64,000 nt of DNA from Pseudomonas mandelii (GCF_024138395.1 NZ_JAMYDU010000004.1:124001-188000); one strand, 5' to 3'; shown: positions 37,679 through 47,261, numbered from the stretch's first letter. Notes: generated from the sequence alone by a model not told the origin. Program-made: numbers and translations.

Positions 37679-40600
37679 GAACATCGCCCTGGTCCAGTTT
37701 TTCCTTTACGAGGCAAAGGACCTGGAGACCGGCATCAACACCGCCTTTCTGGGCCCCAACGGTACCGGCAAGTCCGCCCTGCTGGATGCGATCCAAGTGG
37801 TCATGCTTGCGGCCGACGGCAACCGCACGCACTTCAATGCGGCTAGCGAAGGCAAGAAGCGCTCCCGTACGCTGCGGGACTACTGTCTCGGGTCATACAT
37901 TCCAGGCGGTAGCTCCTACGCCCGAACGTCCGCAAACACGTATGTGGACCTAGTGTTTCGCGATGCCAAGACCGGAGTCCCCTTCACTGCTGGGGTTTCC
38001 CTCAGTGCTCACATTGACGATCCGAAGGCGGAGGTTAACGGCCTCTACATCTTGCCTGGCGTCGCAATGACTGCGAAGCACCACCTGCAAACTGAAGGTC
38101 AGCGTGAGACGGTAATGCCGTGGCGTGCTTTTCAACACATGGCGACCGATCTTTGTCGGCTCGAGGCGAAGACCGTGCCGGTGTTCACCCAGAACCGCGA
38201 CGATTTCGTCCGACGTCTTCTAATCGATCACTTGGCGGGGCCCGGCGACAAGCCGAATTCGCAGTCTCTTCGTGCCGCCTTTGCACGCTCGCTCAAGCTC
38301 AATGAGGACATCACTGATTTGAGCGAGACGCTGCGGCAACACCTGATTGAGCCCATGCCTACGGGGGTAAAAGAGTTTCGGGCTCGCCTGGACGAGGTCC
38401 GCGACCTGCGCGACCTCATCACACGACTTAAGGAACGCATCGATCGTGCGACCGTGGTTGCCGAAAAATACGGGGTAGTCAAACGCGAGCGCACATCCGA
38501 CGCAAATCTGGCAGTACTCAAGCACACTTACTCCACCGAGCGGCTGGGCGAAACTTTGGACTCTGCCGAGGTGGAAGTAGAGAAACTGGCTGAAGATATT
38601 GAGCGGGCGAAGCTGGAGTTGGGTCGGTCCGAGGCCGAATTAACACTGGCCAGCGAGACACGAGACCGGGTGATTGCCGAACTCAACCGCGATCCCGATT
38701 TTCGCAAACAAGCTGGCCATGCCGAGAATCTGAAGCAACTGGAATCAACGCTTGAACAGAGGCAAGCTCAACTTCGATTGCAGTTCCTCGCTATGTTGGC
38801 CGCGCTGAGTGCAGCCACCGACTTGCCAGGCATGGAAGCCCACCGTGGCGCATTCGAAGAGGCGGCTGCGCAGGTGCAAGACCTGGAGCATATACGCGAT
38901 GACGGCAGGGTCCCTCCAGCAGTTGCGATTCAGGTTACCCTTCGCTCCATGGCTCAGGCCTACGATGTGGTACGCCGCGCGGTAGCGGAGGCCGAAGTAG
39001 AGCATAAGCTGGCGACTGAAAAACGCCGCGAGGCGATGATCGCCCGTGAACGTGCCAGTCGCGGACTTATGTCTCTACATCAGTCCACGATGCAATTGAT
39101 GGGTGTGCTCTCCGATGCGGGTATCGACGTTACTCCCGTTTGCGACTTGGTAACTGTTTCGGACCCCAGCTGGCAGCCCGCCATCGAGTCCTGGCTGGGC
39201 CGGCACATTGAGGCCTTGCTAGTTCCTGCTGAGAAGGAGCTTGATGCAATTGCCATCTATCGCAGCAAGGCAGCCAGCGGCATTTACGGCGTAAAGTTGG
39301 CCCTACCGTCCCGTACCCGTGAATGGCGTGCTATGGGCAATGAGCAATATGCGGCGGAGCTAATCCAGGGCAAGAGCACAGAGGCAGTGCAATACCTGCA
39401 GGGCGAGCTTGGCCGTACGGTGCTGGCCGAATCGAATGAGCAGCTTCGTGCTGGCGCCAAGGCGATTTCCAAGGAAGGCATGGCCAGTTCGGGCGGCGGC
39501 ATAGAACGCCGGCGCCTCCCGGGTGCAGGCGAGCTACGGCTCGGCCGCACTGATAGTGGCGCGATGCGCCAACGGGCCGAACAGGATCTCCAGGTGGTAG
39601 AAGATCGACTAAGAATAACGACTGCTGCCGTAGACTGGCTGTTGGCTGGTCAGCAAAAGCTGGCGCCGTTCGCGGACGCAGCGGTGCTGCAGGGCACCCT
39701 CGAGAGCCAGTTTTTGGTCGTAGCCCAAACGGCTGGTGCGGCCACGAATCTGAGGTCTGCGCTCGAAAGCACACAGACTGATTCCCTGGCCGGATTGCAG
39801 GCGAGGAAAGCAGCGGCTGACAGCAACGCGGTCAACGCCCGAGAAAAGGAATTGCAGTGGACTAGGGAGGTTACCCGTCTCGGAGAGAAGCTGACGCATA
39901 CAAACACCCAAGTGACGGGTCTGCAACAGCAACTGGAAGTCGAATCGCTACGGGAGCGAGAATGTCGTCAGAACACGCTCTACAACGCGAACGAAGTGGA
40001 GCGCCACCGCGCCAGACTGGACGAACGCCACAGGGATAATTGGGCCCAGAAGCTGTCCAGTCTGGACCGTGCACTCCAGCAGGCGCGCTCGGCAGCCGAT
40101 AACGCGGACCGTGATGCATGGTATTTGTTTGCTAACTACACTCGGGATTACAACCTTCAAAACATCGACGTCAGCAGTGGCGACTGGTTAGGCGCATTCG
40201 AATTCATCTTGGCCGAACGGCAGCGACTGCAGGACTTGGAGTTGGCCGAGCAGGAGGAAAAAGCCGAAGAGGCTTACCAGGCGGCAGTGAAGGTGTTCCG
40301 CACAGACGTGGCACAGACACTGCTCACAGGGTTCGATCGCATTCAAGAACAGATTGACGGCCTCACATCGGTACTGAAGTCAGCACCAGCATTCTCAAAC
40401 AACGAACGATATGAGTTCAAGTACAAGGTGGTTGACGAACACCGCAGCCTTTATGACTTTCTTCGCCGAGTGCGAACACAGGGTAGCTCAGAAGAGGACC
40501 TCTTTGGAGGGTCTGGAGATATCCCGGAGGAGTTCCGCATGCTGGTAGAAGGAGACAGCAGCTCACCCCTGTTGCACGAAACCAGCCCACTCAATGACCA

Positions 40601-41087
40601 CCGCCGATTCTTCAGCTACGACATTGAGGTCTTCCAAGATGGCACCTCAGTCGGATGGCTCAGTAAGCGCTTCGGGCCAGCATCTGGCGGTGAGCACCGG
40701 ACTCCGGTCTACCTTATTTTCGGAGCTGCACTCGCGGCCGCTTACGGCAAGTCTAAGGGAAGTACAGCGGGCGGCGGGATCATGTTGTTGGATGAAGCAT
40801 TCGAGAAAATGGATCCGCAAAACGTCCGAGCAACGGTCCAATATCTCAATGCGCTGGGCCTGCAACTAATCATGGCAGGGCCCGAATCCGACCAGGCCAA
40901 GTTGTCGTCGTTCCTGAGCATCTATTACGACATGTCCCGTTTCGGATCGCGGAACGTGCAGTTCAAGAAGAATGTAGTGCTCGACGGCGCCCGTGACCTG
41001 CTACAGAGCGACAATTTCTTCGTCAACCCCAACCTGCTACAGCAGGAAATTGATCGTCTTGCCGAGGCCGACAATGTCACTGGCTGA
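37665..41087 (+). CDS. jetC: Wadjet SMC-type ATPase JetC
   Basis: JetC is the motor of Wadjet: an SMC-like ATPase with head, coiled-coil arm and hinge. Of its 1140 residues, Walker A 'GPNGTGKSALLDAIQ' is near 30, the signature 'SGGEHRTPVYLIFGAALA' near 1007, and Walker B 'GGGIMLLDEAFEKMDPQN' near 1040. Two long coiled coils (about 250-420 and 680-900) flank a hinge at about 510-620. The start is a TTG at 37665 with AGGAG nine bases before it; the open frame extends further upstream but only as antiparallel reading of jetB. It overlaps jetD by 14 bp. A 97-bp internal segment is present again, mutated, beyond jetD. Confidence 0.9.
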   Translation: MKLLENIALVQFFLYEAKDLETGINTAFLGPNGTGKSALLDAIQVVMLAADGNRTHFNAASEGKKRSRTLRDYCLGSYIPGGSSYARTSANTYVDLVFRDAKTGVPFTAGVSLSAHIDDPKAEVNGLYILPGVAMTAKHHLQTEGQRETVMPWRAFQHMATDLCRLEAKTVPVFTQNRDDFVRRLLIDHLAGPGDKPNSQSLRAAFARSLKLNEDITDLSETLRQHLIEPMPTGVKEFRARLDEVRDLRDLITRLKERIDRATVVAEKYGVVKRERTSDANLAVLKHTYSTERLGETLDSAEVEVEKLAEDIERAKLELGRSEAELTLASETRDRVIAELNRDPDFRKQAGHAENLKQLESTLEQRQAQLRLQFLAMLAALSAATDLPGMEAHRGAFEEAAAQVQDLEHIRDDGRVPPAVAIQVTLRSMAQAYDVVRRAVAEAEVEHKLATEKRREAMIARERASRGLMSLHQSTMQLMGVLSDAGIDVTPVCDLVTVSDPSWQPAIESWLGRHIEALLVPAEKELDAIAIYRSKAASGIYGVKLALPSRTREWRAMGNEQYAAELIQGKSTEAVQYLQGELGRTVLAESNEQLRAGAKAISKEGMASSGGGIERRRLPGAGELRLGRTDSGAMRQRAEQDLQVVEDRLRITTAAVDWLLAGQQKLAPFADAAVLQGTLESQFLVVAQTAGAATNLRSALESTQTDSLAGLQARKAAADSNAVNAREKELQWTREVTRLGEKLTHTNTQVTGLQQQLEVESLRERECRQNTLYNANEVERHRARLDERHRDNWAQKLSSLDRALQQARSAADNADRDAWYLFANYTRDYNLQNIDVSSGDWLGAFEFILAERQRLQDLELAEQEEKAEEAYQAAVKVFRTDVAQTLLTGFDRIQEQIDGLTSVLKSAPAFSNNERYEFKYKVVDEHRSLYDFLRRVRTQGSSEEDLFGGSGDIPEEFRMLVEGDSSSPLLHETSPLNDHRRFFSYDIEVFQDGTSVGWLSKRFGPASGGEHRTPVYLIFGAALAAAYGKSKGSTAGGGIMLLDEAFEKMDPQNVRATVQYLNALGLQLIMAGPESDQAKLSSFLSIYYDMSRFGSRNVQFKKNVVLDGARDLLQSDNFFVNPNLLQQEIDRLAEADNVTG

Positions 41088-42240
41088 CTCTGCACTTGAT
41101 CGACTCCTCTTGCGGGGCGAGCGTTCGCGGCTGAGCGGAAATACCCGAGTCCTTCGCGAGTCATTCAAGTCCTCTCTCTCGCCGTACTGGCAACAGAGCC
41201 TGGACGAGCGCGACCGGATGCACGCTTACATGCAAGCAGCCTCATCAGCGGGCGCGATCAGGCTCGAATGGGCCCGACAGGGTGGAGAGGACCGCCCCCT
41301 TGATGCAGTCGTGCTCAAGGACCTCGACAGGCTGGCGGCGTACCTGGGCCGCTCCACCGTAAATGCGTCCGTTGCTCAAGCGGGGAACGTCCTTGCACCA
41401 TGGAGCATGAACGGTCGGGTGGAAGAGTTGCTCGATTGTTGGAGGCGCCTTAAACAGGTGCGATCACTCGGGCCAAACTCCGCTGCAGACTTTGCTGACG
41501 CCTTGCGCGTTCTCGACGCCATGGCCGTCGCGAGTGAGGACCGCGTCGTACGCCAGCTCAGTGTCCAGTTGTTCCGTGACTCCAAGCGTATTGAAGCGCT
41601 ATGCAAGCATCTGGATCTACTCACGTCCGAAGCGCTGAATGCGCCGGCAAGGCACTGGAGTGAAGTCTTCGGCGCTATCGGACTTTCCAAAGAGCCGCAG
41701 CCGTTTCTGGTCTCAGGCATCGGAGCGCTCAGACTCGCCGACGGTATTGATTGCCCGATCGTCCGTCCATTCGTGGGAGTGGCAAACACAGCGGTACATG
41801 GTTATTCAGGTACTCCAGCGTGGCTGCTATCGATCGAAAACCTGACCACCTTCCACCAGGCCGCCCGCGCACTTGGCGATACACGGCAAGGAATTGTCAT
41901 CTACACCGCAGGTATGCCTTCGCCCAGTTGGGGCAGAGCCTATTCCCAAATACTTTCGTCACTCCCGACTGATGCTAGCGTTTACCACTGGGGCGATCAC
42001 GACGAGGGCGGATTCCGGATTGCAGCACGGGTGGCGCAGTTTGCAGCAGCAGTCGAGCGCCATCTCAAACCGTGGTCCATGGACGCATCACAATGGAGGA
42101 AAAGCGGCGAACCAGCCAAGTCTGACCAGCATCGCTCTATGGTCAAGAGCGCAGAGCGAGCAGGATGGATAGAGCTAGCCTCGCGGATAAGCCCAGTGCT
42201 GTTTGAGCAGGAAGGCCAAACACTTCTTTTACCCCTTTGA
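41074..42240 (+). CDS. jetD: Wadjet TOPRIM nuclease JetD
   Basis: JetD cuts the DNA that the SMC complex has trapped. The 388-residue protein has an N-terminal helical part (DUF3322-like) and a C-terminal TOPRIM-like fold (DUF2220 type). The acidic residues expected for metal binding are 'LLSIENLTTFHQAA' (Glu) and 'YHWGDHDEGGFRIAA' (Asp-x-Asp). It begins inside the end of jetC, and no gene is fused or missing, so the four-gene Wadjet set looks complete. Confidence 0.86.
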   Translation: MSLADSALDRLLLRGERSRLSGNTRVLRESFKSSLSPYWQQSLDERDRMHAYMQAASSAGAIRLEWARQGGEDRPLDAVVLKDLDRLAAYLGRSTVNASVAQAGNVLAPWSMNGRVEELLDCWRRLKQVRSLGPNSAADFADALRVLDAMAVASEDRVVRQLSVQLFRDSKRIEALCKHLDLLTSEALNAPARHWSEVFGAIGLSKEPQPFLVSGIGALRLADGIDCPIVRPFVGVANTAVHGYSGTPAWLLSIENLTTFHQAARALGDTRQGIVIYTAGMPSPSWGRAYSQILSSLPTDASVYHWGDHDEGGFRIAARVAQFAAAVERHLKPWSMDASQWRKSGEPAKSDQHRSMVKSAERAGWIELASRISPVLFEQEGQTLLLPL

Positions 42241-42278
42241 GAATTTGCGAGTCTTCCGCAGGTGCTGGATTAATGCAT

Positions 42279-42377
42279 GAGCGAGACACTGCGGTAAAAC
42301 ACCTGATTGAGCCTATGCCTACGGGGGTAAAAGAGTTTCGGGCCCACTTGAACGAGGTCCGTGACCTACGCGATCTC
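42279..42377 (+). pseudogene. Partial second copy of jetC (99 bp)
   Basis: This piece repeats the jetC segment at 38321-38417 at roughly 85-90% identity, including a perfect stretch ACGGGGGTAAAAGAGTTTCG; the copy encodes 'HLIEPMPTGVKEFRA'. It has a small indel near its start and is cut off exactly where an IS1182-type transposase fragment begins. It is a scrap of a diverged second jetC, not a recent duplication, because the two differ at many sites. Confidence 0.85.
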
Positions 42378-42770
42378 CCATTTCGACTTTTTTGCGTTCA
42401 TCGCGAGAGCGCTGGTACTCCGACGTGGCGGCGATGCGACGGGCCACATCCCGAGCAGCTTCATGGACGCTGCAGGCGATCTTGCGAAACGAAGTGTTCG
42501 GGCAACACTGCGCTTTCATCGGGCAGTTCCCGCAGTCGGTTTGCTTGGATAGGAAGATGATGGTGTTAGCTTTCGTGATGTGTAAACGTTGTTTTTTGAA
42601 AACTCGCCATTCGGCCTCGCAGTAAACTTACTGGCCGGACAGCGATATTCCTCAGACTGTTCATCCCATTGGAAATAGTTGCCAGCGCTCGTGCTCGGTG
42701 CTGCACTGGCATAATTTGCGCGTGTCTCACGATCTACAAAGCTTGGTAGAAAAATAGGTAGAACAGCGCG
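42378..42770 (-). pseudogene. IS1182-family transposase, C-terminal remnant with frameshift
   Basis: On the reverse strand two overlapping frames carry transposase sequence: 'YFQWDEQSEEYRCPA' in one and 'KAQCCPNTSFRKIACSVHEA' with 'DVARRIAATSEYQRSRDERK' in the other. This is the zinc-finger and C-terminal part of IS1182-family transposases. The frame changes near 42540, and the last part ('KKVEM' and beyond) is cut at 42378, where the jetC scrap starts. It is inactive. Confidence 0.75.
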
Positions 42771-42877
42771 CGGTGGATATCCAGCCAAGTGAAAAATATT
42801 TACTAGCCTTGCAGGAACGCAAGTGTTGTCGTTACGTCGTTACCCTTCGCTTCATTCATCCGATGAGACCCTGATAC

Positions 42878-44392
42878 ATGAATCCCCACTTCCGTCGTGA
42901 CGAGTACCCTAGAGAGCATAATCTGCAGCGCGCCTATGCCCGGCTTGATCATATTGAGGCCGATGAAGCGTCGAAGTACCTACTGCTTGCATTTGATCTT
43001 GTCGATGCGCAATGGCTCGACACTCAAGGGCAGCAAGATCCTCTGTTAAACTTGGAAAGTCCTTTCAAGCGTTCACTGGCTTGGAAAAAATGGAGGGAAC
43101 AAAAGCAGTTGCAGCCCCATAACCCTTTTGAATCCATGCCGATGTATCGGCTCGAGCTAGAAGTGCCAAGAGGTAAAGGTTTTTTCGGTCTCCCCACCCT
43201 CCCCGATCAACGTCAAAGGTCTTCCTTTCTTGCAGCCGCAGGCGATTTGGAAAAGAGCTGGTTCGAACTTGAAATCTCCCGTCAACACAAGGCTGGGCAT
43301 GACTCAGCCAGCCTCTATCCAGGTATGTTCGCAGACCCGGTAAGGGTCTACGTCAAAGGCAAGATGCCGTCGCCGAAAACGGGTAAGGCATTGTCCGGAA
43401 TCTTTTCCCTGGCCAACTTGCCCCAACTGTCGATGACTGATTTCGAAGCAGAACTTTCCAACACAAATGCTGACCTTCTGGCGGTCTATGATGTCGGTCA
43501 GGGCAACGCCAACGCGATTTTATCGGCGTCCAGGTTCGGCGAACCCGGTGTGCCGACGCTTTACTACGACCTGGGTGCCGGGGTTTACAGAAACAAACGC
43601 ACGACACCCAATCCGCTGGTGTTCTGTTTCACCGAAAAGCCGACCATTGTGCTTTCCCATTGGGATGCAGATCACTGGGCTGGCGCCTATGCATTTGCAG
43701 CTCATGGAGCCTACCCTGCGCTGAAGCGAACCTGGATCGCGCCCTTTCAGATCGTCGGCCCCGTGCATGTCGCCTTTGCCCACGAGGTCCTCGCTAAAGG
43801 GGGGAAATTCTTCACCTATTGTGTGCCTGCTGGGCTCGTAGGCGTCGCCCCGTTGCGCCATGGAAGACAAGTCAGATTCACACTGGGCAACGGACCAGAC
43901 CGTAACGGCACCGGCATCGTAATGGCGGTGGAAGCCACCACCCATCCATCACCCAGAAGCTGGCTACTCACCGGAGATTGCGATTATCAGTACTTCGTTG
44001 ATGTATTGGACCCGTTGCCACCAGTGGGAATGGTCGTGCCACACCATGGCGCGGACCTTGACCCCAATACCCCCGTACCCAAACCGCCGACTGATTCCAT
44101 CTACAGACGGCTGGTCTACTCGTTTGGCCACGATAACAAGCACGGCAAGAGCAACGTCCAGCACCCGACGATACTAGGCATGTCCATACACAACAGCGCG
44201 GATTGGGATCACCAACACTGGAATCTGTTGGCTCCGGGATGGCCCTCACCCGGCGGTGATGTTCTGGCAACATGCGAGCATTCACCAGGCAGTTCTCGAG
44301 GCGGAGCTCTGGTCGGCTGGGACAAACCTCCCTTTTTGTATGTCGCGCCATGTGGTGGGCTTCAGTGCAGCACCACACTGACTCAGGGATAG
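42878..44392 (+). CDS. Metallo-beta-lactamase-fold protein of a predicted defence locus
   Basis: The 504-residue protein has a metallo-beta-lactamase fold in its second half: 'LLAVYDVGQGNANAIL' (first strand, ComEC/Rec2-like), the metal motif 'SHWDADHWAGA' (His261, Asp263, Asp265, His266), 'SWLLTGDCDY' (Asp) and 'MVVPHHGAD' (His). The N-terminal 200 residues are of unknown fold, and no signal peptide or membrane segments are seen, unlike ComEC. A nuclease or hydrolase role is plausible; the substrate is unknown. It stands 700 bp upstream of the CHAT/SIR2/STAND genes on the same strand, so membership in that system is likely but not certain. Confidence 0.75.
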   Translation: MNPHFRRDEYPREHNLQRAYARLDHIEADEASKYLLLAFDLVDAQWLDTQGQQDPLLNLESPFKRSLAWKKWREQKQLQPHNPFESMPMYRLELEVPRGKGFFGLPTLPDQRQRSSFLAAAGDLEKSWFELEISRQHKAGHDSASLYPGMFADPVRVYVKGKMPSPKTGKALSGIFSLANLPQLSMTDFEAELSNTNADLLAVYDVGQGNANAILSASRFGEPGVPTLYYDLGAGVYRNKRTTPNPLVFCFTEKPTIVLSHWDADHWAGAYAFAAHGAYPALKRTWIAPFQIVGPVHVAFAHEVLAKGGKFFTYCVPAGLVGVAPLRHGRQVRFTLGNGPDRNGTGIVMAVEATTHPSPRSWLLTGDCDYQYFVDVLDPLPPVGMVVPHHGADLDPNTPVPKPPTDSIYRRLVYSFGHDNKHGKSNVQHPTILGMSIHNSADWDHQHWNLLAPGWPSPGGDVLATCEHSPGSSRGGALVGWDKPPFLYVAPCGGLQCSTTLTQG

Positions 44393-45099
44393 GCCAGCCT
44401 ATCGAAATGACAAACAGGCGCCCCGTATAGGCCGTGAACGGCGACATCACACCCGGCGCCCCCTAGTCTATAGTCACTCGATCACTCAACAATGGAGAAG
44501 GCCTATCTGCCATTGAAATGCTCGCCTACTCGCTGCGTGGCGGCGTTCCAGCAGGCGCTCTGCATAGTCACGGGGAGGCCATACAAGATCGTCCGTAGGA
44601 TGCAGCAGATCGACCACCATCCCATTGGCGTACTTGGCCTCTTCCAGATTGAACATCCCGGTCCAGATGCTGACCCGCACCTTCCTACATAGTGAGTGAC
44701 CGCTGAGCCCTGAGCTTTTCCGAGACCCGCATCATCTAGGTCGCGACGGCCTCCTTGAGCGGTGGCAAGGTTGTCAGGCACTGGGCGAACATCCGACTGC
44801 AGCAGTTTTCCTACTTGGGTGCGCCGGGCTCGTCCAGCTCCAAAAAAAGAGGTCCCTGCCAGCTCAAGAACGGTCTTCTCATCCACCATACTGAAGTTTT
44901 TGTGCTACATCCAAGGACAAAATAAGTCAGCACGTTAACGCCAGTAGCTTGGCCCAAATAAATAATGGCATTACGCAATTGGACAGCCATCAATTGTCCA
45001 GCTAAACCCATCAAAGACTGGTAAGAGATGGAAACCAGGCAGTAAGACGGCTCAAGTGGAAAACACGCTTGGAGCAGCCGTCAAACTGCACCATTCGAC
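44393..45099. other. Gap between the MBL gene and the CHAT gene
   Basis: This 700-bp stretch has no gene of which I am sure. A reverse-strand frame at 44486-44680 ('FNLEEAKYANGMVVDLLHPT', 'PRDYAERLLERRHAASRRAF') has the look of real protein but only 64 residues and no recognised family, so it may be a gene scrap. The rest probably carries the promoter of the CHAT-STAND operon. Confidence 0.4.
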
Positions 45100-46290
45100 A
45101 TGGCGCCTACGCATCCTACCGCCTACCGCATTGGCTCGGACGTAAGCGTCAAACACAATGACGTGACCGAAATGGTGAGCCAGCTGATGAAAAGCTACTG
45201 CGAAATTGAAATCGTGGTACAGCAAGACGTGCATGGCACCCTCCAGGCGCATGCCCGGCAACGGCTGGAACAACAGGACTTGATTTCCCAGTTCGTTGCT
45301 GTGGAGTTAGATGTCAACGCTTCGATCTTTCACTCAGGTGATGCAAGACAAATAGGGAACGTGCTATCCACCGCGCTGCTGCATCCCCCCGCAATTCGTG
45401 ATGCACTGGTCAGTGCAAAGGCTTTTGCCGCGACTTACAAAACGCCTTTGCGCGTTCGTCTGCGTATCGACCCCGCCACTTCTCCGCTGCATCATCTGCC
45501 TTGGGAAACACTGACCGATCCAAGCACGCCGGATCAATTTCTGTTCGATAACGTGCGCTGCATCTTCTCCCGATACCTGTTCACCCGAGAGCTACGCTTA
45601 CCGCTGCTGCGCGCCAAGCAAGACATGAAAGCGTTGGTGGCCATCGCGAATCCCCAAGACTTGGTCGGTGCCTTGACCTTCACTTCTGAAGACATCGAAC
45701 GCCAGCTGGCCATTGCTCGCAAGGCTCTTCTGCCCTTGCCCGCTCGCGTACTCGCGGGCCCGGGGAACGTCACCCTGACAGCACTGATGGAAGCGCTACA
45801 GGAGGAAGTGGATATCCTGCTCCTCGCCTGCCATGGTGTGACCGGTCACATGGGGAATGCCCTTTGGCTGGAGGACGGTGTTGGCAACGGCCAACTCGTT
45901 ACTGCCGAAAGCTTTGCCGCGCAAATCGGACAGTTGCGACGCCCTCCCAGCCTGATCATTCTGTGCTCTTGCCAAAGTGCAGGCACCGGCACTGCAGAGC
46001 GAAACGAACTGTGCGCCCTGGGACCTCGACTGGCAATGCAGGGGGTCCCTGCGGTGCTGGCCATGCAAGGGTTGTTCAGTTTCGCCAGCGCAGAAGCCTA
46101 TCTGCCAGTCTTCTTCAAGGAACTGGCAAAACATGGGAGGTGGATCTTGCCGCCGCCAGCGCAAGGTCCGCGATTTTCCAACAGCACGACTGGTGGATGC
46201 CGGTGGTTTTCACTCGCCTCGACAGCGCACGCATCTGGTACCCGCCCGGCTTTGACCAGACCGAAGGGGAAACAGATATCTGGAAGGTGA
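45100..46290 (+). CDS. CHAT-domain (caspase-like) protease, front part of a frameshifted gene
   Basis: CHAT proteases are caspase-fold cysteine proteases that act as effectors or signal relays in bacterial conflict systems. The 396-residue frame shows 'HHLPWETLTDP', the catalytic His in 'LLLACHGVTGHMGN' (His245) and the catalytic Cys in 'LIILCSCQSAG' (Cys291). At about residue 346 ('ELAKHG') the frame slips: the expected end of the CHAT domain ('VDLAAASARSAIFQQHDWW') is in the next frame, so the last 50 residues of this product are out of frame. A missing G in the GGG run at 46135-46137 explains it. The start has only a distant GGAG and is uncertain. Confidence 0.8.
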   Translation: MAPTHPTAYRIGSDVSVKHNDVTEMVSQLMKSYCEIEIVVQQDVHGTLQAHARQRLEQQDLISQFVAVELDVNASIFHSGDARQIGNVLSTALLHPPAIRDALVSAKAFAATYKTPLRVRLRIDPATSPLHHLPWETLTDPSTPDQFLFDNVRCIFSRYLFTRELRLPLLRAKQDMKALVAIANPQDLVGALTFTSEDIERQLAIARKALLPLPARVLAGPGNVTLTALMEALQEEVDILLLACHGVTGHMGNALWLEDGVGNGQLVTAESFAAQIGQLRRPPSLIILCSCQSAGTGTAERNELCALGPRLAMQGVPAVLAMQGLFSFASAEAYLPVFFKELAKHGRWILPPPAQGPRFSNSTTGGCRWFSLASTAHASGTRPALTRPKGKQISGR

Positions 46291-47261
46291 TCGTCACCAA
46301 TGTCAGAGGCAGGACTTGTACGCCGATCCTTGGCCCAGCATTCAGCGAGACGCTATCCGGCCCTCGCCGCGCATTGGCGAACGACTGGGTAGATATTTAC
46401 CGGTATCCAATGTCCGGTCGGGACGTCGAAGACTTCCCCCAGGTGGCGCAGTACCTCTCCACAACGCGCGGTGAGCTCTTTCTACGCAGGGCTTTCTATC
46501 GTGGCCTCTACAACAGCCTGTTCGAGCGACTTGGCAACCTTGTTCCAGAGGATATGCGTGGGTACGACGACGACACGTTGATGCAGAAGCTCAACTACCT
46601 CCTGTCCGTTGTTGGCGCAAAGATGCGCAAGTCAGATCCAAAGGATCCCCATGCGTTGTTGGCGAGCCACAGACTGCCGGTGTATATCACCGCCGATCCC
46701 AGTAACCTGCTTTGTGACGCCCTGACTGAAACGGGCGCGGTTCCCCGCACTCGCCTCCTGCGCTGGAATACCGTCGCGAGTTACCGCGATATGCATTTGA
46801 TTGAACAGGCCTCAGTCCCTGCGTCCAAGACCCCGTCAGCCGACGAGCCGATCATCGTAAAACTGTTTGGCGACCTCGATGAACCCGGCTCGCTGGTACT
46901 GACCGAAGACAACTACTTCGAGTACCTCGCCAAAGCCTCCTCGGCGCACGATGCGATGCCGCCCTCGGTACGCTGCCGGGTGATCGACAGTCCTTTGCTG
47001 TTCGCCGGTTTCCAGCCCGACGCATGGGAGTTCAGGGTGCTCTTGCGCAGCCTGCTGCAAATGGAAGGCCGTGACCTGCTGCTCAAACACAACCACTTCT
47101 CCGTACAGATGGACCCCAACAGCATCCTGGACCCAGGCAGTGCTCGCCGTTACATCGACCAGTACCTTAATTCCAAGGTCAAGCTACAGATGTACTGGGG
47201 CGATGTGCAGGCATTCGTCAACGAGCTGGATGCACGCGTGAACGTGAAGGAGCACCCATGA
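46197..47261 (+). CDS. SIR2-like domain protein, rear part of the CHAT-SIR2 gene
   Basis: The frame continues the CHAT domain ('WWMPVVFTRLDSARIWYPPG') and then forms a SIR2-like domain. It shows 'TCTPILGPAFSETLSG' in place of the usual NAD-binding 'GAGxS' loop, 'LPVYITADPSNLLCDAL', and 'IIVKLFGDLDEPGSLVLTED', the counterpart of the 'KLHGD' strand. In antiphage systems such domains destroy NAD+. The given ATG is the first in this frame, but a fused product with the upstream frame is likely the original form. The stop overlaps the STAND gene by ATGA. Confidence 0.65.
   Translation: MPVVFTRLDSARIWYPPGFDQTEGETDIWKVIVTNVRGRTCTPILGPAFSETLSGPRRALANDWVDIYRYPMSGRDVEDFPQVAQYLSTTRGELFLRRAFYRGLYNSLFERLGNLVPEDMRGYDDDTLMQKLNYLLSVVGAKMRKSDPKDPHALLASHRLPVYITADPSNLLCDALTETGAVPRTRLLRWNTVASYRDMHLIEQASVPASKTPSADEPIIVKLFGDLDEPGSLVLTEDNYFEYLAKASSAHDAMPPSVRCRVIDSPLLFAGFQPDAWEFRVLLRSLLQMEGRDLLLKHNHFSVQMDPNSILDPGSARRYIDQYLNSKVKLQMYWGDVQAFVNELDARVNVKEHP

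Noticed and set aside
45864..46139. Upstream extension of the SIR2 frame as an independent start
   Set aside because: This part is the out-of-frame reading of the CHAT domain. Only the part behind the frameshift has protein-like sequence.
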